Source of the DNA: Trichostrongylus colubriformis
Lineage: Eukaryota; Nematoda; Chromadorea; Rhabditida; Trichostrongylidae
Length of the DNA: 64,000 bases
Assembly: GCA_963978905.1 (NCBI GenBank)
Contig: OZ022261.1
Coordinates: 35,882,102 to 35,946,101 of the forward strand
Direction: 5' to 3'
The number at the start of each line of letters is the position of its first letter. The stretch's first letter is position 1. The notes beneath the pieces are model-generated. The model did no database searches, had not been told where the DNA came from, and saw nothing but the letters and a program-made list of their open reading frames with translations. A program made the translations under genes and the position numbers. This document shows positions 31,420-45,105 of this stretch, one piece after another.

Positions 31420-34400
31420 TCACGCCCTCTTCATGCATAACTCTTTTACGAATGGATCCACTTCCCAGTTCTTGAACAGTTCCATCACTTGCATGTTTTC
31501 TTCATTTTGAGCCAGTATATTCTAAAAAAAACCATTTATTTCAATTCCAGAGTCCAGCATCTGAAAAAATACACTGTAACTATACTATACGCCAGAATCC
31601 AATACGAAATCATTTTCAACAGGAAGACCATTGCTATGGCCATATGTGGAACTGTTTCCCCGTGTTCATACTCGGTGAGCTGTGGGTCGATCGGTGGCTG
31701 ACGCAGGGGTCCTAATTTCAAATGTGCGTATCCCGGCTCATACAAAATTTTATCAATGAGATAGGAACCATAAGCATTCACACATTTTAAACAAGGTACA
31801 AGTTTGCTCATCCTTGTTGCTCAGAGCTCTGGCAATTAGGAGGGTATTAGTTCACTTAAGGTCGTTTGAGCATCGCGTTGGTTCTTGGACGTTTTCCCGA
31901 AGAAAACTGTCGAGATACTTGAATAAACGGCAGTCAATAAGATTCAGATCAGGCGAGTACGGTAAAGGTTTCGAAGCCCGGCTCATTCAATTTATTGGAG
32001 GTTGTTTGGTTGACATGGGAGTGCGTCCTCGTGAACAAGAATAGAACCTCCCCACCGGAACCTCAGTCGTACTGGTTCGCCGGGACCATGAAGCCTTGAT
32101 GGATTAGCCCAGCAGCAGACTATCGTGCTCCCACCTTGACGTCTTCGGAGAACTTTAGAGAGCTTGACCTTTGTCCAACCATTGTGCAGATCGTCGACGA
32201 TTGCCCTACAGAATCCGGTTTACAGAAGTCACGATGCAGGTAAGAAATGGGTCGTTTCATGCCGGAGAAGAAGGTGCAAGAGGGAAATGATATGGCTCCG
32301 CCGTGTGCCATTTTGCTCTGGATACTTTGGGAAAAATGTAACATCGTCCTTGGACACTACCATGTTTGAGTAGATGATGCGACTTTGGTACGCAATTATA
32401 CATTTTGTACATGATTTTTGTTTTTGTAAAAGGATGGAACTGCAGCGGTCAATTGTCGGCGGGAGGATATCATCAACTCGATTTGAATTTAGCGCTTAGG
32501 CCTCATCCGCTCTTCTGTCGTGTCTCTGCACCCACACGAAGTGGAACGTTCGCTCCCTGGGCCACACTTTTGGAGGGTTGCCTTCACTGGGCGCTAAGCC
32601 GTCTCTGCATCTACCCGGCCGAGTAGATGCATGACAGAATTATCAAAGTATCACGTAACCTTCTAGGATACTGATAAATATCGAACCATCAGGCTTCACG
32701 GCCTTAATTCGATCGATAATTTAAGAGGTGCCACCCAGAAAGAGGTATGGTGTCCCACAGCAACCTTTCGATAGTTGGGCGTAATTCATTTTCGCCCCAT
32801 CTCCAAGCGTAGCCTAAAATACTTCAGCCCAGTGAGACAGCGGTCTTCTACTGCTGCATGGAACATTGATGGATTTTTCGCACGGACGTCGATATTTTGT
32901 TATGGGATAGAAAGAGCGCCTCAAAATTGGAAAAAGCTGTCAAAAGAGCTGGCAAACGGCCAGTATACTTCTGAAGTCATGGCCTACCCTTTCCTCGACT
33001 TTGGTGGGTTACTGGTTGAAGACTGTCCCCCCAAAATTCAACCGCATGACAGGCAGGCTATCCTCTATTGGGATCTAATAAAGGTATTCGTCGCAAATGC
33101 AGACTGCTGGGAAACGTTGAAGGACTGGGCCTTTTATCTGAAGCGAGTTTTTCACTCAGCTACTAATGTGAACTCAGCCAAGTGCAGACATTTTGCTCCT
33201 TCTCTGATCGCAATCTCAAATACTGTAGCTACGCAAAAGCTGCATTTCACATGTTATTCACGTGAATTTCAATGTTTCCCCCGCCAGCCACAGATTCTTG
33301 CCATCTGGGCTATGTTGCATTAAATCCTCCGTAAAACCGATCGATACAACAATTACTACGTCACAGAATAAGAAAGATATCAATGATATATCCACAATTA
33401 CCTGTATACTAGCTGTCATCATCAAAAGGCTGCCATATTTCTGCACACCGGCTGCCATACCGAGTTTATTTGTGATACATGTGAATAGCGCACTGAGGTA
33501 CCTATTTCTCTCCTCGTATACGTCCGGTTTCGCTTGGCTCGATAAATCAAGCGCATCTAAAAGTGTAACACGGTATATCCAACACATCAGGTGTTCACAC
33601 AAACAAAATAAATGGACGACTACGTGAAATCAAGGCGGGGAAAACTGTTACCGGGATTGAAAAATAATGCCGCTTTGAACGTGGCGAACTCGGACACTGA
33701 TAACTGGAGCCGTCGGAATGGCAACATAATCTCGTCCATTTGCCGTGTATAAATCGGCCGACAACCGGACAATTGGACCTGGAAGTAGTGCATTTGTACT
33801 ATTCCATCGCTAGGAATTAAAAATAATATGGATACATAATTATGACGGCTTTTGACGCCATTTCCATTTTAAAAAAATCGGTGTTTTCGCGCGCTTCTCT
33901 AAATTTTCTTCATTTGTTCGCGGTAATGACCATATTTGAGAAAGTATTTTTTACCGTTTCTGTTGAATAGAATTGTCGAAAATGAGCCCCAAAAATTATT
34001 CAAAAAATAAAAGAAAAAACTATGGGAAAGAAATCATAAAGTCATCAATTTTGTATCCGCCCTTGGTAAAGTAAGTAGTGAATGGTCAAAAAAGCTTTGT
34101 GGTGAATTTAAGTACAAAGCAGTGCTAAGAGGCGCCGATCTGCTCCACATGATCAGTCACTACCGCGCTGAAACCAAGCTCATCTCCAGTTATTCGATAT
34201 CGTTCAGATACCCAACAGAAGGGATTAATAATGGACGATTTTTTAAGCTCATATACTCATATTTTTTAGGACTCGAAGACGACGTCAGCTGCCTACACGA
34301 ACAAATTCGTCGTCAACCATTAATCACATTTATCATTTTAATTGATCATTACTTAGCGACTCTGCAAGCAGCAGAAAATCTCACCTGCTGTTGTGGTTGT

Positions 34401-37400
34401 CGCATGATGAAGGCGCCATTTTGAAACACAATTTTATCAGGTCCATGATCAGGTGAGTAGAACACTCGATTAAGTAGATTGAATGCGAACGCAAAATTAC
34501 GGACCAATGCGAACTGAAAGGCATACTTCATATACAACTTCATCACGAAAATACTGAGTGAACAGTGGATCTCACAAAAATTTCCATGATTTTTCTTTTT
34601 TTCTTTTACTTCAACACTTTTCTATTATGTGGGCACAAATGCATAATGAAATTAGAGTCTAGAGGTGGTCGCTATGTCACCGAATACCCATCGTTTACGC
34701 TCTTTGGCCCAGTGGAGTACCTCTTCCGAACACTATAGCATCACACATCGCTCACGGTTTGGTTATAATCTGGGATGATTTGGCGAATTACAGGTGTATT
34801 TAGATAGGTATTGATTAGCTAAGAAAAAAGCGATCGACGAAAGGGATGAAAACACACAGCGATGTTTACAGTCCCACTGAATTCGCTGTCACAAAAGCTC
34901 TAAGCCGAGGCATGTATCGTTAGGAAAGGATTTCGCAGCGCGGTCTGTGACGAGATGTGTGCGAGCCAAGACTCTGTCTAGCTGGTCCTCAAGATTCGAC
35001 ATGCTGGCGCGTTATTTTGAGCGTAATCGTCTCAGAATCCAACTATGTAGGGTGCCTCTAGCCCGTACGCATCGCGCCACATCTCGCGCGCCACCGCAAT
35101 CCTGCCCAAACCGTACACCCTTTTCAAATCGTAGCCGGACCGATCCACAATAAATTACACCTGGGTAGACCTAGATACATTCGGTTTCCGATTTCTGTAA
35201 GAACCCGCATGAAGTGCAACACTTACAATTTTCTTGTCTCATTATAAACTTAATCTGCTGATTACGGGTCCCAATAGTTTCCTCAAGACAGCATGACGCA
35301 ACCCTCAATCACAAAATTGGCAGTATTTAACAGCAACTTAATGATACTGAACTTCAATCCCCCATAATCACCGTAACTAGCAACTTTGACTGATTACAAG
35401 CACATGTGGTAAACCCCTGACATCAAAGTAATGACTATGAAGCCATTATTCAAAATATATTATAATTCTCATAAACGTCACTCGGAACCCCTAGAGGGAA
35501 TGGAGTTCAAGTATCAAGTTTCATTAGCAACGCTTATTCAATCATATGGTGCAGCAATCGCCAGGGAAAAGCGGGGCGCTAAGAGGCAAAGATCAGCTTC
35601 CTCCAGGCGGAAGGTGGAAAAAACCGCAAGCCTCTCTCATCAACGATTGGTAGTTGCGACTTGAGTTGCATTTATAACGCCGCAAACGGCCGGAAGCTAT
35701 TCAGCACTCGGGCGACGCTGAGTCCAAAAGCAGCAGTCGAGCTGGGGAGGAGCTAGATCAAAGATTCTACCCACATCCACCAACATCGCGCGTCATACGC
35801 ACGTAGCACATATATTAACCATTTACTCACATAAATTTCACGATGTGCATCGTGGGGCAGGATTTCGAACCGCGGGGTGAGGCGCAACGCGTGCAAGCTG
35901 GGGATGTTGTACGCAGTTGGGTCCTGTAGCGATTAGGCCTCAACAATGTATAGCACACGGCAATCGCTTCAGGATCCACGTACTCACAGTGCCTTTAGCT
36001 TACAAGCATCGCGTCGCGCCCAGCGGCGCAAAATTCTGTAGTAAAAATACACACCTTGGATGTTGAACCATTCAAACAGTTACGTGGTCGAGGTCAAGGA
36101 ATGTCACACAAATGAGTTGAAATTCATTTCCAAAAAAAAACTCTACATTACTCACTTGATCATAATGTGAAAGTCGCTGATAGGCGTCGAACGTTTTGCC
36201 CCATTCAATACAAATCCTCATTTCTCGAATGTTCCACATACGTATGTCATTCATCGAAGCCGGATATAATTCTTTGAATACCGTACTGGGCTGGAAAGAT
36301 CACAGTTACAGCTGAAACCATTTCGAAACCCACGATAGTCTGTGAAGCCGCTTTGTACGTGGAAAATATGTGAAAGCAAAATGCCAAATGAAGGACTTTG
36401 CGCTACTGAAAGACCGATTACCAGAACAGATCCAAAAAACCACACTGAGCTTAAAATCACCAGAGGTGACAAAAGTTCGTCTGCTGGGGAACAAGTGGAG
36501 TCAGCTCTTGGTGCTGCACTTGAAATTCAAGATATCTCTATTCACTAACACATTCTATTGCTACATTCTATGGGATCGGGCGGTTACTTGAATGAGGTCA
36601 GCGACCAGAAGTCAAAGGTAGGAGCGATAATGGCAAGTACCGAAAACGAAAACAGAGGTGCTGACAAGTAGTGCGGTAGCGGGGAAAATGCCCAATGACC
36701 TCCGTCGCTTATGTGTTTTACGATGTGCTAAACCACTAGCGTATCGATAGGAGCCACGCGGATCTGTTGTGTGGCGGTCAGACGCGGTATGAGACGCGCA
36801 CGCTTGGGGACAACTCGACCACAGGGAATCTGCCGACCAGCGTAAGGCTTCGTGGCAAGCTTATAGGGCCTTTTTGTCACGAACTGCGCCACAAATCGTT
36901 TTTTGGCTAATTAATGCCATCCTATATCAGAAAAAACAATTTCTTACACGAACTCACATCTATAGTAAGCTCCGGTGTCTCGAAGAGCAGGCAAGGGGAG
37001 GACAGAGCTTGTTGAACTGTGGACACATCACGCATGACACATCGTCGTAATTCCTGACATAAACCTTCCACCTGCGTGAGATGCTCCACAATCTCCTGAA
37101 CCACGACCTTTGGAAAGAATTCTCTTAGAATACAATAGTACCGCTCAAGTGGCGCCCAGTTCACATCACTAAATCACACCTGATCCTGCATTCGATGAGG
37201 CGTAATTGCTTGATCTTCATCTGATCCACTACTCATCTTCGCCTTCTTCGTGGGACCAATACGATCTCGATCGTTTTGAATGGCTGCAAATTCAAGACTT
37301 TTTTGAGAGCACGGCCGATAATCACAAAATGAACGAAACGAAACTGTAATCTCTTGTATCCCTTAGTACCTTTGAACCTCACAATTTTTTTATTTTCAAA

Positions 37401-40400
37401 TTCTAGTTCATAAAGTCTGTACAAGAAGAGTGTCGCATCTTGCTCATAGGACGCACGCGCTAAAACAGCGAGTTTTGCAAGGTGATTTTTTGTTGCAAGT
37501 TCATCTTGTACACTCTTCCATGCGTCTTTATCCAGTCGGTTAGAGCGCAGACGGATGAAGAACAATAGCTGATTCAGAATCCACTGATGTTATCCTTTTA
37601 ATGCCTGATATTAAGCTAAGAATATGAAGGAAAGTGAGCGATTCGGAGAGGGTGCAGACGAAAACCGTACACGGTTTGCGCGCGAAGTTGAACTCGAATT
37701 CATAACGCCCGCGAGACGTTGAATAAAGCGTTCAAATCTCGCTTGTACAAAGCAAAAAACTATTACTTTTAATTTTCAATATTTCGCAAGATCTGATCAA
37801 GCAGACAGTGTCAGGTCTTGAAAAAAGACGACAAAACATCACCTTTCGCGTCCATGCCCACGGCCAAACACTTGTTGAACCGGCAATGTCGGCAAGCACA
37901 TCGTATATCTAAAAAAAATAACTCAAAGTGCGAAATTTTTCCCAAGAACTTCATAAAAAGTTGCAAAATATTGTGCCCGATATATGTGTATATATAAAGT
38001 CATAAGAAGGTAAGAGCAAAGAGGGTAAAAATGTGTCGTAATTAGCATCCCAAACTTGACTTCTTATTGAAACCATAAAGGCATTTACGTCATTCGGAAA
38101 CATGAACTATTTCACAAGGGCTGTATGATGCATCACATGTAAAGTTCGCAAATTGTTTGAGGAGAACATATGAAAATCGCATTTTAGAGCATGCAATAGT
38201 AATAGGGCGTGGCCAAAAGCTCACTGGGCAGAACCAGAATGGGTTCCCTGCAAGCTACTGGACACTAGCACTACCCCACCAGGTTCAAACATGAGTGGAG
38301 AAATCCTCATAGCGGAGGGATCTACTTCGAGTCAAAAAAAGAAAGGTCCTTTTCAATTAGAATCGCACAAGGATCTTAGCTCGTCGATCACCTCCTTTCT
38401 AATGATTTCTTTGAACCGATGAAGTGATCTCTGGAAAAACCCGTCAACCGATCAAAATAACTACCGATTTAGGACCTCTTTTCAGGCAAACTTCAGGAAA
38501 CGTCTTGAATACATAGTACATCCACATCATCATTAGGGAGGAGGTCGTATGATCAGGGTCCGTTCAGATTAGGAGGGAGGCCATATTTCTTCAAAAAAAA
38601 AAAAAAAAAAAAAGTCCCTTGACCCTATCTTCACTTCAGTGCCTTACATATGATCAGTTGAAGTCATGAAATGCTCCAATGCACAGTGCAATTTCTCACA
38701 GGAACTGAACGAACTATGATTTTTCATTTTTTCAAAAATTAAGACGCGCATCATCACACCTCCTGCCATTCTGTTGGGATGCGAAAGAACTGAAGACAAA
38801 TGGCCATCATAGACAGTATGTTCCACGGATTCTGGATTCACCGCAGGAACTTTTGGTCTGGAATCGATCCTACTTGTGTACCCTTACGTCAGGATTTCGC
38901 ACGACGAGGAGCAGTATGCGACGCAGTGTGTGCGAGCCATGCGCGTCGCGGTAGTTGGGTCTTAGAACGATTACACGTTAATGCTCGGGGCGCGATGCAC
39001 AGTTGACTTGTAATCGCTTCGAGGCCCAACAACATGGTGCCCGTAGCGCGTCCGCATTGCTTCGCTTGCGACATGCCGCCGTGCGATATCCTGACGTAAG
39101 GGTACACACCCATCCCACTGGACCGTACAAACAGATGGCCAGCATTTTTACTTATTGGTCCCAAGCCAAACTGATAAAAATAACCAGCATGTGGTGGACT
39201 TTGGTATGTGTGTATATATAAGAGTGTACACATGTGTTGCGATTCTACACACGTTGCTGGGTGGAGGGGGCACCGCATTCTTTTCATGACTGCGTCTTCC
39301 AATCCTCGTCGCACCGCTAATGCCACGCCGCCTTGAGTTTCCCGTTGTTTGTGCGACGACTCGTCACTCTCTCGCTCTCTTGGCAGCAGCATTGTTGGTT
39401 GTTTGCGCGCTCAACCGGTCACCTGATAACTAGCAACGAAAATGAAACTAATCATCGTCCCCCAGAAGAAGTGCCGCTTCACGATGTAAACAAATGTGCA
39501 CGTCGTACACATCGACACACCCACATATATCGAATTCAAACGCAATAAAAAGGTTGTTTACTCGTGACGATAAGTAATTACAGTAGTATTAGGTTGTAAG
39601 AAAAGTCCTGGCCGGTTCTGCGCATTCACAAGATAAATTTAAATCTGAAAGACGTCAACATAAATCAAATTACATATTGTGCTCCTCAAACAGACAATAA
39701 GTTTCTCTTTCTAAATACATGCTTTCCTCGGGATGCCACGAAGTTTTCGTATTATTAGGGAAATTTCAAAGTACTGCAAAAATGGCACTTTTTGGATGAA
39801 TTAACTTCACAAATTTAGTCGAGTTCTAACGAAGGCAACCAAAAATGTGAGTACATACTACAAATTGAGGAGGTAAAGCATTGGAAAACTTTGTCCCTGG
39901 TTTCAGAACCGTTGAAATGAAAATGAGTTGCTCGAATTTTTAATTGATCAGATCGCTTCAACTGAAACGGCAAAAAGCGGTGAGCGTCTATATTTGCAGG
40001 GGATATCGAAAATAATGGCCTTCTCCACACAAATGTGGCTGACCACCTGAATTCGCTTTGATTCGAAAAATCAAAAAAAAAAATGTATGCCGCAAGTCCC
40101 CTTGGAACAGCCATACGCGAGCGCATTCTCCACAAATCGAACCAGTCGCAGAATGAAGCCCTAACTTGTCCACCATATCATCCGATCTAGCGCCAACTAA
40201 CCCCACTTTTCCGCCATTTGGACAGCTCCTTCCATAGCTATGCGTTCGGAAAGAATGGTGATATGGAGTTGACTTTTTTTGACTTCGGGCAACATAAATG
40301 GTCAGCCCTTCGTCAAAATGAAATATGCAAGTATGCGTAACGTTTCAAAAATTGTAGCGACTCGAATGGTGTTCATTCTTAGAGAAAATATGCAGTCTGA

Positions 40401-42656
40401 GCCGAGTTATGATCTCCCAAATTTGAAATTGCGAAAACCGGTCAAAACTTTCCTTGCAACCTAATTGTATATAAATACCCATCAATCAATCCGATTCTGA
40501 ACCGAGAACCTTTTCAGAGCGCGGTCAGATTAAACGGAATTCCGTGGCGCAATGAACTGGATTATCGATCGATTTTCCTCCGTTCATTTTCGGGTGCTCT
40601 TCTGATTTCAATCATAGGCTGTTAATCGGCACTCTCACCTAATAATGACTACTATTGATTGCACTATTGCCATCGTTCTAATTTGACACTACAAGGCGCA
40701 AAGATAGCAAGAGTAAACTCTGCGTCTCTTATCTTGTATATGGTAAACCGAGCTCTAATCCATCCGTTACTAATAACCGAAAGCGATAGACAGTTTCATG
40801 TTAACTGGTCAATCTGTAGCTGATCTTTGGCAATCTCAATAACTCGTATTCATCCCGTGGCACCATGAATTATTGATCGACGCACACGGTTCACTAAGAT
40901 GACTTAGATCGATAGTTCAAACATATTTCCCACTTCCGAATAAGAAACGAGTTTTTAAATGATCCACTGCAAAATGATCTCACTCTCTCCTTAGGGAAGC
41001 CAAAGCGTTGACACATGCTAATCAGAGCATCGTGTCGAAAAATCTTTCAGCTTTACACGAACCAACTCGTAAACGTCCGCAATAAGCCCCTCCCACCGCC
41101 CCACAAAGACTCCTTCTATACGCCTCTTTCTACCTACCAGCCCTGGGAAAACGGCGTCGAGCAGGAAGCGAACTAACATATTGTCAAATTAAGCACCAAT
41201 AAGACCCCATACCGAACATCGAATTTGCTCCCTCATCGTCCGGATCGCAACCCTGATCATGGTTTTCTCGACATAAGCCTGACGCTGTTTCGATAGCAAA
41301 TGATCAAAAGGGTTATTCTTTCCTCCCAAAGCGTCATCCATTCGTAATTTTCTTCTACGTAGATCCCACAGTGGTTCGACAACAAAAGGATACAGTATAT
41401 GCACCAGTAATAATAACTATTATGGATAATTATACATAAAAACAACGCCCACTTTTATTGACGTCACAGTTTCCATTGTACTGGCAGATGAACGTTTGCT
41501 CACTAACTATCGTCCGTCGGAAGAACGTCTTACTGAAACGAGCTCAATTTAAAAAAAAATAGTGAATTAAATTACTACTCGTTTAAGCAGATCATAGGTG
41601 GTTTAAAGGGTGTGTTTTGTCGCAGTAGCACCTCAGTAGCACTTCTTCCGTACACTGACGTCACTACGCTGATCGTTGTTGCATGTGAAGGCTTCTGGGC
41701 GCTCATGCCTCAACTCACCACTCTCGTCTCTATGCTATTCACATAGAAACGGAAAAATCGATAACTTCAAAGATTTCACGACAAAACGAAAACGCGCCTA
41801 CTTCGTACTACTCAACTATTATCACGGTGAGCGCTGAGAACCTCATCAAAATCATGAATATAAAATAATGCACAAAAAACAAAAAGCAAAAAGCAAAAAG
41901 CCAAAATTGCATTTTACCAAGGCTCAACGTCCAAAAAAACCACTGCACTCGCGTGATCCGGGTCGGCAATTAGTACTCAAATTAACTTTCATTTTTATCC
42001 AACAGCCTAAGCAAAGTAGAGCGATGCCATTCGTCGCAGAGCAGGGTCTAACAATCATCCCCCCCTTCCTTATAAATTCCAACGTGAAATTACCACACGG
42101 GCAGTGAAACCGACAATGTGGTCACAGGGCGATAATGACTTGTTATATAACCTATTCTTATTCATTATAATCATAACTATTACAGATAATGTCTGGAAAT
42201 TGAAGGCCAGTGAACCAGCTAATCACGTGACAGTCGGCGAAACAGGAACCTCTTTGTACGTATCGCCACACCAGTATTGTACTACTTAGTGACGTTAACA
42301 GTAAAAGATTGTGTACAAGGCATAATTCAGCACGATAAAAACAAGTAATTAACGGATACTTACCATCCGTTACAACTTGCTACACCGTAATGATAACCAG
42401 TAGCGAGATCGGAACACACGGCGCATAGTTCACCTTCCGGAACTTTTCGTCCTAAAAATCATACTTGAAACGTAACAAATATTGACTCTGAGTAGATCAA
42501 AAACAACTCACGTTGTGCCATTCGTTTATATGATGGTGATGGTGTAAAAGGCTTCAAATCGGAACCATTTTGCAGACTTGTGTAGGAGAGTTGATTTTGC
42601 AGTTGTTCGGTAAGGTTGCCATTTAAGGCAGGCATACTGTAATATAACATGCCCAT
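31420..42656 (-). CDS. nhr-49: Nuclear hormone receptor, HNF4/NHR-49-like, 11 exons
   Basis: A zinc-finger transcription factor that binds DNA and a lipophilic ligand. Coding exons: 42,656-42,512; 42,451-42,364; 41,532-41,453; 37,908-37,843; 37,283-37,180; 37,095-36,958; 36,290-36,156; 34,513-34,385; 33,778-33,652; 33,556-33,402; 31,521-31,420 (TGA). They total 1,269 nt, 422 aa, with every junction in phase and GT/AG ends. The DNA-binding domain is complete: CAVCSDLATGYHYGVASC, P-box CNGCKTFFRRT, then RCACRHCRFNKCLAVGMDAK. The hinge has NDRDRIGPTKK. Ligand-domain helices include WNIREMRICIEWGKTFDAY, FALVRNFAFAFNLLNR, YTRQMDEIMLPFR and KYGSLLMMTASIQ. The last helices (MQVMELFKNWEVDPFVKEL) carry the activation region. 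The start could instead be Met at 42,650 or 42,635; the latter follows TATTACAG, a possible trans-splice site. NHR-49 orthology is from memory of the family; in C. elegans that protein controls fat metabolism and stress genes. Four large introns hold repeats. Confidence 0.95.
31815..32420 (-). pseudogene. Tc/mariner-type transposase remnant in receptor intron 10
   Basis: The minus strand at about 31,975-31,915 reads PYSPDLNLIDCRLFKYLDS, which matches the catalytic-domain SPDLxPxDxxLF signature of mariner/Tc1 transposases. Flanking minus-strand sequence to 32,420 is protein-like but broken. No terminal inverted repeats were found, so the limits are approximate. Confidence 0.45.
34925..35155. 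repeat. Foldback element copy, AGCGATT family
   Basis: It shares 'ggatttcgc', 'tgtgcgagcca' and 'gtgcctctagcccgtacgca' blocks in inverted arrangement with copies at 35,850, 38,875, 44,285, 57,425 and 63,625. It lies in receptor intron 7. Limits are approximate. Confidence 0.55.
35846..36040. repeat. Foldback element copy, AGCGATT family
   Basis: Contains 'cagttgggtcctgtagcgat' and later 'ggcaatcgcttcaggatcc', the paired arms of this family. It lies in receptor intron 7, just upstream of exon 7. Confidence 0.6.
38595..38614. repeat. Poly-A tract
   Basis: A run of about 20 A in receptor intron 3 (plus strand). There is no associated LINE or SINE body that I can recognise. Confidence 0.8.
38875..39108. 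mobile_element. MITE with 30-bp inverted ends, AGCGATT family
   Basis: 234 bp. The ends are TGTGTACCCTTACGTCAGGAT and its complement, and pairing continues for about 30 bp with two mismatches. Inner inverted blocks 'agttgggtct..acgattac' and 'gtaatcgcttcgaggcccaac' make almost the whole element fold on itself. It lies in receptor intron 3. It is the best-preserved copy in the window and defines the family. Confidence 0.85.
39589..40464. mobile_element. Mariner-type element in receptor intron 3
   Basis: The left end TTAGGTTGTAAGAAAAGTCC (39,589) and the inverted right end TTAGGTTGCAAGGAAAGTTT (40,464) match at most positions over about 30 bp. A TA precedes the left end; the right TA is lost. 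Length is 876 bp, shorter than the usual 1.3 kb. No transposase motif was found, so it is non-autonomous or very old. Confidence 0.75.
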
Positions 42657-44284
42657 GATTTATTCAGACGTTTTTTAGCATTGTACGGTAGTCATTACAT
42701 GTAGAGAATATTACAGTAATGAGGTATGCAGGAATGATGAGGTGATGTACTTGATGAGGTCCAGAATATATGGCCAAAAGGCAGAATCAGTAGGATACTG
42801 TAGTAATAGTAGTAGTGGTGTTAGTAGTAGCAGTAGCGGGTGGTGATAAAGAACGGCTGGCGCGAGCACGAAGAGGCACACACGCCGCCTAGGTATGGAG
42901 GGGTGGGGGGGGGGGCTAGAGGCGGAGCTGCTACTGCTGCTGAAGTCTCTCTTCGTCGCCGGCATACACACATACCACACACACACGTAGAGAAAACATC
43001 AATGGAACTGCCGTGGCTATTGAGGATACCAGATTGGTCTTGAAAAAGCAAAAAAGAAAAAAGCTTGGCTTTTTAGTTCACACCAACAGCCACCAATGCT
43101 GCTATATGCCCTTTCGCCGACGATTGATGCAATCACTCGCATTCTTAAAAGGGCTGTCTGGCTACTCTCCGAGAGTGCACCCCACACATTTTGCTCGTTC
43201 TTTGTTCGTTTGACAGACGAACGAATCCGAGCGATTCACGTTAGTCAAAAATGTATGTAGAACCAGTGATACAGCGAGCGTAGTCGAAAGTTCGAGAAAA
43301 TTGATTGAAGAGCACTTAAAAATGGTTGGTGGGCGCCAAAACAGCACGATTTTTCATCGACGACCTCTGAAGTCGACCGCTATTCCAGTTTATCAAAATC
43401 CATTCTTCAAAAGTCGAGAGTTCATCTATCTAGTTTAAAGAAATGATGACGAATACAAGAACTGAGCCCCACCTTAATTCTTCTATTCAAGAGTACATCA
43501 TCAAAAGAAATAGGGTGTGGTTTGTAATTCTAGGGACACATGTTATGTTGTTTGCCTGATGGTAATCGCAGTTCGGTTTACATCGTTACCCTTTGGACCC
43601 CACACTCCTCGTGACTGACCCTCCTGTTCCACGGTGCCGAAACTGCGCAAAGATCAAACGACTGCACACCAACTGCCCCAGTTGTTTTCTTTTTTGCTGC
43701 TGAGCGCTGAGCTCGATTTCAGGGAATCGCCTTCACACTTCGATTATGTGCGATAATGCACAGTGACGATTCTGACCCCGAGCCGAACCCATTTTATGCC
43801 CCTCACAGTCACCGAAGACCAGCACGACCAAAAGAACCAACGGCTCATGTCCTACGAAATGGCAGGCGGTTTACGATAAGCAATGGAGACACGGAAGCGT
43901 AAAGAGCAAAATCGAATCGATTCCTTGTTGGGTGGACGGGGGGAGGCATCCGAAAACGTCCATTCCCGTTCGGCGGGGACATATTTACTTCTGTTAATCG
44001 GGTACGGTGAACGATTACTGAATAATTATACAATGATGAACTTTTGTCCCTGTGTACGTTACCCATTTGGTTCACTGGAACCGAGACCAATTCGAAAAAC
44101 CAGAAAATGAATATTGCTTGAGGCTGGTCAAATCTTCACGACCTCCCCAAACAAGAGCCTTTGAGACTAAGTCAGAACAATAGAAAACCAAAGGGGGACC
44201 AAAGAGTCCCCTGTGCCTCATGAATCACACGGAAGAACAGTTCGAGTGGACTTGCCCAAGCGTAACGAAAAAGGGAGCACAGCA
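42657..44284. other. Upstream region of the receptor gene
   Basis: Promoter and 5' UTR of the receptor should lie here, but no element can be singled out. It contains triplet-like 'tagtagtagcagtag' repeats near 42,810, an 11-G tract at 42,905-42,915 and CA-rich simple sequence near 42,965. Confidence 0.5.
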
Positions 44285-44455
44285 GCGTAACTTGTGCGAC
44301 GCGATGCCTGCGAGCTGGACGGCGTATGTAGTTGGGTCCCAAAGCGATTTCCGTGTTCTACACCTCATTCTAGGGCAATCGCATTAGGCAAACTACATGC
44401 GGCGCCTCTAGCTCGTATGTATCACGAGTGCTTAATCTGACTTAATGGTACACCC
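44285..44455. repeat. Foldback element copy, AGCGATT family
   Basis: Shows 'gtatgtagttgggtcccaaa' then 'gcaatcgcattaggcaaact' and 'gcctctagctcgtatg', the family's paired arms. Edges are approximate. Confidence 0.6.
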
Positions 44456-45087
44456 AGGTTCACCCACTCTCCAGGCCGAGGTGGTGTCCTCCCAATTCAT
44501 ATGGCATGGGTCTCGTCATAGAACCAGAGAAACTCAACCAGACAAGTCTTGGAAGAGAAAAGGGTATATGGCATCGTGGCTAAGGGCTGTAAATCAATTA
44601 GAAGGGCAGAAATCCATTGGATTTTGTGAAAACAGACGGCATGACGTCTACATACAGCGTCATCAGAAGAGGACTGAAACGTTCCCAGAAAAAGTAGCAG
44701 TTAATCATACACTGATGGAATGGAAACAGATCTATTCGATAAAGAAAGAGAGCTTCTGTACGTAGAAGAGCAAAGCTACCACCAAACATGTTTTACTAGT
44801 AATACGGAACAAAATCTGTGAAAATGGTTATTGACTGTGAAATGGTGAGCGACAGCAATCACCCGCCGACAAACGGCGATATCGGAAAACGCAGTCGCTC
44901 AGCAAAAAACTCTCAATGATTTGTTAGTAGTCTGGAGGAAGACTTTGTAAGGTTCACTAGCAGAATAATGCATTCGTGCAACAATTCTGCCGTAGGCCCC
45001 GCTATCGACGTAGAAGCTCGCGTGGCTCGAAAGAGCGCGTGAAAGTGCGACTCAACGGACATGCGCTCGCTCATTACTCGACGACGA

Positions 45088-45105
45088 GGGGGGGGGGGGG
45101 GGGGG
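45088..45105. repeat. Poly-G tract of 18 nt
   Basis: 18 consecutive G on the plus strand in intergenic DNA. Confidence 0.95.

Noticed and set aside
31536..31811. 91-codon minus-strand frame as a receptor exon
   Set aside because: Exon 10 (ending 33,402) joins directly in phase to the last exon at 31,521, giving a complete ligand-domain end. Adding this frame would disrupt the fold.
32775..33323. 182-codon plus-strand frame in receptor intron 10
   Set aside because: It ends inside intron 10 near exon 10, has no recognisable domain, and the sequence looks repeat-derived. Probably a shadow of a decayed minus-strand element.
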